This document shows, piece by piece, positions 1 through 4,765 of a DNA stretch of 5,865 nt. The notes under the pieces are model-generated. The model saw nothing but the letters and a program-made list of their open reading frames with translations. It searched no databases and was not told the DNA's origin. The stretch is from positions 1 to 5,865 of the forward strand of contig CABUCT010000083.1 in assembly GCA_902490145.1 (NCBI GenBank), given 5' to 3'. The DNA is from an uncultured Oscillospiraceae bacterium. Its GTDB lineage: Bacteria; Bacillota; Clostridia; Oscillospirales; Acutalibacteraceae. The first letter of the stretch is position 1. Every line of letters starts with the position of its first letter. The position numbers and the translations under genes are program-made.

Positions 1-19
1 GAATTTTTTAATTTTATTT

Positions 20-56
20 AAATTTGGTTGCATGATTTTGTGCAACCTTTTTTATT
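20..56 (+). terminator. Rho-independent terminator upstream of the lysis cassette
   Basis: GGTTGCA (26-32) pairs perfectly with TGCAACC (41-47) around an 8-nt loop. A run of six T follows at 48-53 and then ATTTT. This is a classic intrinsic terminator on the + strand, closing a gene that lies left of the window. The A/T flanks (20-25 and 48-53) could also let it act on the other strand. It implies that the amidase gene needs its own promoter downstream of it. Confidence 0.8.
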
Positions 57-71
57 TTAACTCCTATTGCT

Positions 72-89
72 GTTATCAAACAAGATAAC
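72..89. repeat. Perfect inverted repeat GTTATC-N6-GATAAC, possible operator
   Basis: GTTATC (72-77) and GATAAC (84-89) are perfect inverted copies separated by six bases. The element lies between the upstream terminator and the ribosome binding site of the amidase gene, where a promoter and regulator site are expected. The size and symmetry suit a dimeric repressor site. The repeat is short enough to arise by chance in AT-rich DNA, and I find no well-spaced -35/-10 pair next to it. Confidence 0.3.
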
Positions 90-126
90 TGTCAGTGCAT
101 ATATTGTTATAAAGGGAGGTGAAATA

Positions 127-873
127 ATGCCGAAAATATATATTTCTCCACCGTATCATCGTTGGAATCAATGCTCATATTCAAAGGAGTGTAACGAAAC
201 TTTGCATGGAAATCAATACTGTGATGAGCTAGAGGTATATTTAAAGGCTTGCGGTATTGATTTTAAGCGTGGACCTCGAAGAACGCCCGGCTCTGATGAA
301 GATGGAACAGCACTTATGAAAAAAGCAGTAGCAGAATCAAATTCATATAAGCCTGATCTTCATTATGTTACTCATACAAATGCTTCAAACGGTACAGTAA
401 AGGGAAGCCGTCCCATGATTTTTCCTTCAAGTGCAAAGGGCAGAGCAATAGCAAATAAGATTATTGAATACAGAAAGAAAATATATCCCTATAATATTGT
501 GCTTAATGAACGCAGTGATTTGTATGAATTGAAAGATACGATTGCACCTACTGTATACGAGGAATTGGTTTTCCATGACAACAAAGAAGATGCAAATTGG
601 CTTCATCAGAATATGCGTAAATTAGCCGAATACACTGCAAGAGCTTTATGCGATTATTTTGGAATTTCATTTTCCGACCCATATTCTTCAAAGGGAGATG
701 TAGATGGTGACGGAAGGGTCAGTGCAGCAGATGCATTGACTGCTTTACAGGCATCTGTAGGTAAAGTTACACTTACTGATGAACAAAAACAGCGTGCCGA
801 TATGGATTCAGACGGTAAAGTTACTGCTTCTGATGCACATGAAATTCTAAAGAAATCGACCGGTAAACAGTAA
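127..873 (+). CDS. Amidase_3-like N-acetylmuramoyl-L-alanine amidase (endolysin type) with C-terminal type I dockerin
   Basis: This 248-residue protein probably cleaves the amide bond between N-acetylmuramic acid and the stem peptide of peptidoglycan. The start at ATG 127 is set by GGGAGGTG at 114-121. A TTG at 67 is in frame but has no such site. Residues 1-180 form the catalytic domain: ISPPYH (6-11), NETLH (23-27) with likely zinc ligand E24, the THTNAS motif (82-87) with zinc ligand H83, and YEELVFHDN (144-152), whose Glu matches the catalytic Glu region of amidase_3 enzymes. Ligand assignments are by motif resemblance. Residues 190-246 are a dockerin: two calcium loops, DVDGDGRVSAAD (191-202) and DMDSDGKVTASD (225-236), joined by a 22-residue linker. 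No signal peptide or membrane segment is visible, which suits holin-dependent release. Four Cys (16, 22, 32, 42) cluster near the N terminus. The holin gene follows after 13 nt, so the two are co-transcribed. Confidence 0.85.
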   Translation: MPKIYISPPYHRWNQCSYSKECNETLHGNQYCDELEVYLKACGIDFKRGPRRTPGSDEDGTALMKKAVAESNSYKPDLHYVTHTNASNGTVKGSRPMIFPSSAKGRAIANKIIEYRKKIYPYNIVLNERSDLYELKDTIAPTVYEELVFHDNKEDANWLHQNMRKLAEYTARALCDYFGISFSDPYSSKGDVDGDGRVSAADALTALQASVGKVTLTDEQKQRADMDSDGKVTASDAHEILKKSTGKQ

Positions 874-886
874 TAAGGAGGAAAAA

Positions 887-1066
887 ATGAAAACATTGCT
901 TAACAGATTTAAAAGTCCTATATTATGGGTCTCTTTGATTGGCCTTATTTATTCTACAATATTGGTTCCGAGTTTTCCACAGCTTCCTGAATGGTCCGGA
1001 ATTGTGGGTAATATTATGGCAATTTTCGGAATAGTAAATAATCCTTGTGATAAATCCAAATTCTGA
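887..1066 (+). CDS. Small phage-type holin
   Basis: This 59-residue membrane protein reads MKTLLNRFKSPILWVSLIGL at its start and ends in GIVNNPCDKSKF. The layout is that of the small holins found beside endolysins in Clostridia phages: a short basic N terminus, a first hydrophobic helix (about 11-28), a Pro-containing turn with PEW (34-36), a second hydrophobic helix (about 37-51), and a charged tail of the NNPTDK type. Holins oligomerise in the cytoplasmic membrane and open holes that let a cytosolic endolysin reach the wall. The ribosome site AAGGAGG (875-881) lies 5 nt before ATG, and the gene begins 13 nt after the amidase stop. The order endolysin then holin is the reverse of many phages. 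Phage lysis, autolysis or holin-mediated protein export are all possible roles. Confidence 0.82.
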   Translation: MKTLLNRFKSPILWVSLIGLIYSTILVPSFPQLPEWSGIVGNIMAIFGIVNNPCDKSKF

Positions 1067-1073
1067 AAGTAAT

Positions 1074-1131
1074 TTTTAAATGAAAATCCGTCGTCTGCTG
1101 ATTTTTATCACGGTCGGCGGATTTAAATTTT
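1074..1131 (+). terminator. Terminator-like hairpin after the holin gene
   Basis: AAATCCGTCG (1084-1093) pairs with CGGCGGATTT (1115-1124), with one G-T wobble. Outer A/T pairs may extend it, and further pairs are possible past one mismatch at the loop side. The tail AAATTTTA is only weakly T-rich. An A/T-rich flank on the left (1074-1083) gives it a roughly bidirectional look. It begins 8 nt after the holin stop and would close the amidase-holin transcript. Confidence 0.6.
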
Positions 1132-1325
1132 ACCACAATATTATGAACAAAAACATGTGTTTTTTTGTATGCTTACAAGAAAAACAGGAACTGACGGAAA
1201 AAATGCTTGAAAATGGTCTAAGAATGTAGTAGATTGATAAGTAAAGATTAATTTAAAAGTTTTGCAAGGTATAGTCTAATGAAAAATTTATAATATAATT
1301 TTGAATAAAATGGATGGTGAGGTTT
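1132..1325 (+). promoter_or_regulatory. Intergenic leader of the Na/Pi cotransporter gene with candidate -10 boxes
   Basis: This gap holds no supportable gene. Two overlapping perfect TATAAT hexamers lie at 1289-1294 and 1294-1299, a suitable distance before the gene. No good -35 lies 16-18 nt upstream: the nearest, TTGCAA at 1262-1267, is 21 nt away. A weak -35 would fit a promoter that needs an activator, but I see no clear Pho-box repeats. A short inverted repeat AAAACA-TG-TGTTTT sits at 1150-1163. The promoter call rests on the -10 boxes and position only. Confidence 0.35.
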
Positions 1326-3122
1326 TTGCTAGGATTTGAGAAAATAATGACTCTGCTTGGTGGAATTGGCATGTTCCTGTTTGGAATGAACCTTCTTAGT
1401 GAATCACTTCAAAAAATGGCCGGTGCCAGTCTTGAAAAAATTTTAGAAAAACTTACAAACAGCAAGATTAAAGGTGTTACATTGGGAACGCTTGTTACCG
1501 GAATTATTCAAAGTTCAGCGGCAACTTCCATAATGGTAATCGGATTTCTTAATGCCGGAATCATGAAACTCAGCCAAGCTATTCCAGTAATTATGGGTGC
1601 AAACATCGGCTCCACCGTAACCGGTCAGATTTTAAGACTGGGCGATTTGGGGAACGGTGCTTTTATTTTGAAATTATTTAAACCCAGCGGATTTGCTCCG
1701 TTCATTGTTTTATTAGGCTCACTTATCCTTTTGTTTGCGAAAAAACGCAATACTAAAAATTTAGCACATGCACTTTTGGGATTTGGAATATTATTTTTTG
1801 GAATGGTGCTTATGGAACAGTCCATTTCACCTCTTGCACAAAATGAATCCTTCAAACAACTTATGGTAAGTTTCCAAAATCCGCTTTTGGGTATGTTGGC
1901 AGGAATGCTGCTCACCATGATAATTCAAAGTTCTTCTGCATCGGTTGGTATTTTGCAGGCAATGTCGTCAACCGGTCTTGTGAATTTTTCGATGGCGATT
2001 CCGATTATACTTGGACAAAATATCGGAAAATGTTTTACGGTTTGGCTTGGATGTATCGGAACAAATAAAAAGGCAAAGCGTGCGGCTCTAATTCATTTTA
2101 TGTTTAATGTTTTCGGAGCTATAATGTTCCTTGTTGTGATTTATTCAACTCGTTCTCTTAATATCATTCCCGATGCTCTTTGGATAAAAACACTTAATCG
2201 AGGAAATGTCGCTGATTTACACACATTCTTTAACTTTTTCACAACATTGGTCTTATTGCCTCTTACATCTGTGATTATCAAAATTTCTGGTTTTATTATT
2301 AAAGATGTTGACAAGTCAAAGATAAATCAAGAGCTTGGAATATTGGAAGATCGTTTCACAAAAACTCCTTCAATTGCTCTTGAACAGGTTCATAGAATTA
2401 TCTCGTCTATGGGAGAGACTGCAAAAGAAAACCTTATCATTGCTGAAAAGCTGATAAAGCAATACGATCAGCATCTTGAAAATGAATTGCAAGAAAATGA
2501 ACATTTTTTAGATAAGGCAGAAACCATGATCAATGAGTATATGGTTAAGGTTACAAATCATAGTCTGACAGAATCCGAAACACGTTCTGCCACTGAAATT
2601 ATGCACACGGTTGGGGATTTTGAGCGTATAGGAGACTACTGTGTTAATATCTATGATGTTGCCGAGTACAATTTTAGCAATAAGGTTGAATTTTCTGATG
2701 CAGCAAAGTTTGAGCTTGAAAAAATGTTTGCGGCGGCTAAACAAGTTGTGGATATAACGGTTAAAAGCTATAAGACAAATGATTGCAGAAGAGCTTGCAG
2801 TGTGGAACCGCTTGAAGAAGTTATAGACGAATTGAAAGAAGAATTAACAATTCGTCATATAGAACGTTTACAGAGTGGAAAATGTACGGTTAAAGCGGGG
2901 ATTTCATTTGTGGAAGCCGTTACAAACCTTGAAAGAATTTCTGACCATTGCTCTAATATTGCAGTACATATGCTCCAAAGAGCTTCCACGCAAAATACAT
3001 TTGATGCTCACGAACATTTAAATCGTGTACATTCCGGAACAAGCAGTGAATATAATGAAAGTTTCAAGCATTATGAATCACTGTATTTAAAACCTGTGAA
3101 AAATAATAACGGACAAGCATAG
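1326..3122 (+). CDS. Na+/phosphate cotransporter (NptA/YjbB type) with C-terminal PhoU-like domain
   Basis: This integral membrane protein couples sodium entry to inorganic phosphate transport. It has 598 residues from TTG 1326. The membrane half (about 1-326) carries the two inverted Na/Pi repeats, each with its signature: QSSAATS (62-68) with GANIGSTVT (91-99), then QSSSASV (201-207) with GQNIGKC (230-236). Further helices lie near 123-138, 149-163, 257-274 and 300-326. The cytosolic half (about 345-556) is a PhoU-like helical domain with two metal-binding-type motifs, DFERIGDYC (431-439) and NLERISDHC (534-542). This is the usual architecture in Firmicutes. The start is uncertain: TTG 1326 has GGTGA at 1316-1320 with 5-nt spacing, matching the spacing seen in front of the amidase. 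ATG 1314 (602 residues) has no ribosome site and ATG 1347 (591 residues) only a distant AGGA. Phosphate homeostasis is the likely role; transport direction cannot be read from the sequence. Confidence 0.93.
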   Translation: MLGFEKIMTLLGGIGMFLFGMNLLSESLQKMAGASLEKILEKLTNSKIKGVTLGTLVTGIIQSSAATSIMVIGFLNAGIMKLSQAIPVIMGANIGSTVTGQILRLGDLGNGAFILKLFKPSGFAPFIVLLGSLILLFAKKRNTKNLAHALLGFGILFFGMVLMEQSISPLAQNESFKQLMVSFQNPLLGMLAGMLLTMIIQSSSASVGILQAMSSTGLVNFSMAIPIILGQNIGKCFTVWLGCIGTNKKAKRAALIHFMFNVFGAIMFLVVIYSTRSLNIIPDALWIKTLNRGNVADLHTFFNFFTTLVLLPLTSVIIKISGFIIKDVDKSKINQELGILEDRFTKTPSIALEQVHRIISSMGETAKENLIIAEKLIKQYDQHLENELQENEHFLDKAETMINEYMVKVTNHSLTESETRSATEIMHTVGDFERIGDYCVNIYDVAEYNFSNKVEFSDAAKFELEKMFAAAKQVVDITVKSYKTNDCRRACSVEPLEEVIDELKEELTIRHIERLQSGKCTVKAGISFVEAVTNLERISDHCSNIAVHMLQRASTQNTFDAHEHLNRVHSGTSSEYNESFKHYESLYLKPVKNNNGQA

Positions 3123-3147
3123 TTTATAAATAAGTAACTGAGAAAAG

Positions 3148-3196
3148 CATCTCTGAATAGTATGTTATTAAAATACTGTTCAGAGGTGTTGTTTTT
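3148..3196 (+). terminator. Strong hairpin: terminator of the cotransporter gene that also contains the next gene's ribosome site
   Basis: CATCTCTGAATAGTAT (3148-3163) pairs with ATACTGTTCAGAGGTG (3173-3188): 16 continuous pairs including two G-T wobbles, with a 9-nt loop. TTGTTTTT follows at 3189-3196. This has all the parts of an intrinsic terminator 25 nt after the cotransporter stop. The 3' arm ends in GAGGTG (3183-3188), which is also the ribosome binding site of the gene starting at ATG 3197 (8-nt spacing). In read-through RNA the fold would hide that site. Confidence 0.75.
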
Positions 3197-4303
3197 ATGC
3201 TTGAAAATCGTTTTGACCAAGTATCAGACAGGCTTCCCACATACTTTGCGGGAGCAAATTCAGGAGAGGGTTTTTATTCTTGTTTTGATAACTTATACGA
3301 TCCGTTCAATGGTGACAGAATGTACATACTTAAAGGCGGACCGGGAACAGGAAAGTCAACTCTTATGAAGAAGCTTTCATCTTTTGCAGAAGAAAAAGGG
3401 TTTAAACCCGAAATTTTTTATTGTTCATCTGATCCCGATTCACTTGATGCAGTAATTTTCCCGAATATTAAGGCTGCTGTTTGCGACGGAACGGCTCCTC
3501 ATGTTATGGAAGCAAACTATCCGGGCGTAAGCGAAAGAGTAATAGCTCTTGGAGATTGTCTTAATTGCGATATGCTGGAAGGGTTAGCTGCAGATATTCT
3601 TCCGCTTTTTAAAGCAAATAAGGAACTTCATTTAAAGGCTTCGAGATTTATTAAGGCAACATCAGGGCTTATAGATGACAGCTTTGCCATTGATTGTGAG
3701 TGTACTGATCTAGACAAGGTTCAGGAATTTGCCGAACGGCTTTCAAAATCCGTGTTGCCTTCGGGCGAGAACAGAGAAGGAAAGGAAACACGGAGATTTT
3801 TAAGCGGTATTACTCCAAAAGGTATAATCTTTTTTGAACATACGTTGACGCTTTTATGTGACAGAATATTTGCCATCGAAGATGAATACGGCGGAACATC
3901 ATCGGTTATAATGTCGGTGCTGCGTAAAAATGCCCTTGAAAAGGGTCTTGATATAATAACCTGTCCATGTGCAATGAGTCCAAGCAGGAAGATTGATCAT
4001 ATCATAATTCCATCTATTAAAACTGCGTTTTGTACATCAAATTCTTATCTTCCGGTGGAGTCGGTTACAGAACGAAAGATACACGCACGACGTTTTAGAA
4101 ACAGCAGTCAGATACGCGAACATCGCCAAAGATTAAGCTTTAACCGTCGTGCGGCGGATGAACTCATAAAAGAAGCCTGCAACTATTTAAGTGAAGCAAA
4201 AGAAATTCATGATATGATGGAAAGCTTTTATATAAAATCGATGAACTTCAAGAAGGCTGATGAATTTGCCGAAAAAATAGCATCAGAGCTTAATAAAAGA
4301 TAA
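3197..4303 (+). CDS. P-loop ATPase-like protein with internal duplication (resembles the uncharacterised PRK06851-type family)
   Basis: This 368-residue soluble protein is of unknown function. Residues 17-115 hold FAGANSGEGF (17-26), a clear Walker A GGPGTGKST (47-55, Lys 53), then YCSSDPDSLD (75-84), FPNIKAAVCDGTAPHV (88-103) and YPG (108-110). From memory this set of motifs matches a Firmicutes family listed as hypothetical P-loop proteins (PRK06851). The second half repeats the same plan: FLSGITPKG (201-209), DRIFAIEDEYGGTSS (222-236), ALEKGLDI (246-253), CAMSPSRKIDHIIIPSIK (258-275). Its P-loop position has lost the Lys and the second Gly, so only the first site should bind nucleotide. 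The last 80 residues are charged and probably helical, with no membrane segment. It lies between a phosphate transporter and sporulation genes, but strong hairpins on both sides make it probably its own transcript. ATG 3197 has GAGGTG 8 nt upstream. Confidence 0.8.
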   Translation: MLENRFDQVSDRLPTYFAGANSGEGFYSCFDNLYDPFNGDRMYILKGGPGTGKSTLMKKLSSFAEEKGFKPEIFYCSSDPDSLDAVIFPNIKAAVCDGTAPHVMEANYPGVSERVIALGDCLNCDMLEGLAADILPLFKANKELHLKASRFIKATSGLIDDSFAIDCECTDLDKVQEFAERLSKSVLPSGENREGKETRRFLSGITPKGIIFFEHTLTLLCDRIFAIEDEYGGTSSVIMSVLRKNALEKGLDIITCPCAMSPSRKIDHIIIPSIKTAFCTSNSYLPVESVTERKIHARRFRNSSQIREHRQRLSFNRRAADELIKEACNYLSEAKEIHDMMESFYIKSMNFKKADEFAEKIASELNKR

Positions 4304-4325
4304 ATTTATATTGAGTTGACAAGAT

Positions 4326-4366
4326 CTAAAGAAAAAATTGAGAAAAATTTTCTCAACTTCTTTACC
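4326..4366 (+). terminator. AT-rich terminator-like hairpin after the P-loop gene
   Basis: TTGAGAAAA (4338-4346) and TTTTCTCAA (4348-4356) are perfect inverted copies around one base, giving a 7-bp stem with a 5-nt loop in practice. An outer helix AAAGAA (4328-4333) with TTCTTT (4358-4363) can stack beyond a small internal loop. It sits 24-60 nt after the stop codon at 4303. The T-rich tail is interrupted by C, so termination may be moderate. A-rich on the left and T-rich on the right, it could work on both strands. Confidence 0.5.
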
Positions 4367-4423
4367 GTCCTTCAGTAATTTGATTTTTCTTGTTATTCGG
4401 TTTTAATCAAGATGTAAAACACC

Positions 4424-4453
4424 TCATAAAACAGCTTAACCTTTCATAATAAT
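4424..4453 (+). promoter_or_regulatory. Candidate sporulation sigma-E promoter for yqfC-yqfD
   Basis: TCATAAAA (4424-4431) resembles the sigma-E -35 element and CATAATAAT (4445-4453) the -10 element (Bacillus consensus about KMATATT, 14-nt spacer, CATACANT). The two ATA cores are 20 nt apart, the expected distance. yqfC and yqfD are mother-cell (sigma-E) genes in Bacillus, which supports the call. Transcription would begin near 4459-4461, leaving a very short leader that starts at the ribosome binding site. Confidence 0.6.
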
Positions 4454-4465
4454 TTATGAGAGGTG
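4439..4465 (+). other. Hairpin able to sequester the yqfC ribosome binding site
   Basis: ACCTTTCATAA (4439-4449) pairs with TTATGAGAGGT (4454-4464): 11 pairs with one G-T wobble and a TAAT loop. The 3' arm carries the yqfC ribosome site GAGAGGTGA. A second upstream arm, CACCTCATAAA (4420-4430), can pair with the same segment (4453-4465) with a 2-nt bulge. The fold matters only in RNA started further upstream; a transcript from the sigma-E promoter would lack both upstream arms. Confidence 0.4.
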
Positions 4466-4474
4466 AGCGGGTTT

Positions 4475-4750
4475 ATGTCCGATAATTCAAAAGGTAAAAA
4501 GAGAAATGCTGTTTATGATACGTTAAAGGCAAGCGTATCTGTGTTTTCAGAGGGAAAGATAGAACTTTACGGCAATCGAGAAGCAGTGGTGGATGGCTGT
4601 AGAGGCGTACTTGAATATGACGAAACAACAATTAAACTTAATATGGGTAAAAGCCGCATTACCTTTTCCGGATCGGGTATGCTTATAAGGGCATATGACA
4701 AAGATCATGCAGAAATCGAGGGTAGTTTTTCCTCGGTAGAATTTAATTAA
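4475..4750 (+). CDS. yqfC: Sporulation protein YqfC (YabP/YqfC family)
   Basis: This 91-residue protein is close to the usual length of about 93 residues. It has the family pattern: a short basic N terminus (KGKKR, 6-10), a central IELYGNREAVVDGCRGVLEY (29-48), a strand LNMGKSRITFSGSGMLIRAY (55-74), and the C-terminal IEGSFSSVEF (81-90). It is predicted to be a small beta-rich protein with no signal peptide or membrane helix. In Bacillus and Clostridium, yqfC is expressed in the mother cell under sigma-E together with yqfD; its molecular role is not settled. ATG 4475 is chosen over the in-frame GTG 4463 because that GTG lies inside the ribosome site GAGAGGTGA (4458-4466). yqfD begins 15 nt downstream, so the pair forms an operon. 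Confidence 0.88.
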   Translation: MSDNSKGKKRNAVYDTLKASVSVFSEGKIELYGNREAVVDGCRGVLEYDETTIKLNMGKSRITFSGSGMLIRAYDKDHAEIEGSFSSVEFN

Positions 4751-4765
4751 GGGGTGATCTTAGCT

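Noticed and set aside
105..113. Extended -10 promoter TGTTATAAA before the amidase
   Set aside because: Transcription would start at about 120, inside the ribosome binding site, leaving no functional leader; there is also no matching -35.
67..126. 20-residue N-terminal extension of the amidase from an in-frame TTG
   Set aside because: There is no ribosome site before TTG 67, while GGGAGGTG lies 5 nt before ATG 127, where homology to amidases begins.
654..896. Minus-strand open frame of 80 codons over the dockerin region
   Set aside because: It lies wholly opposite the well-supported dockerin and holin start, and its product has no recognisable pattern. It looks like a by-product of the repeated Asp/Ser/Ala codons.
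1625..1918. Minus-strand open frame opposite the cotransporter
   Set aside because: Antisense to conserved transmembrane sequence, with no family resemblance.
2508..2744. Minus-strand open frame opposite the PhoU-like domain
   Set aside because: Antisense to conserved coding sequence, with no family resemblance or supporting context.
3162..3368. Plus-strand 68-codon open frame overlapping the start of the P-loop gene
   Set aside because: It starts inside the terminator hairpin and runs out of frame through the conserved Walker A region.
4316..4321. Perfect TTGACA resembling a -35 box after the P-loop gene
   Set aside because: No -10-like hexamer lies 16-18 nt downstream; that stretch is the terminator-like stem.
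4380..4410. Inverted pair TTGATT...AATCAA
   Set aside because: Six AT-rich pairs across a 19-nt loop are expected by chance in this composition.
4463..4474. GTG start giving a 95-residue YqfC
   Set aside because: The GTG is part of the GAGAGGTGA ribosome site that serves ATG 4475.
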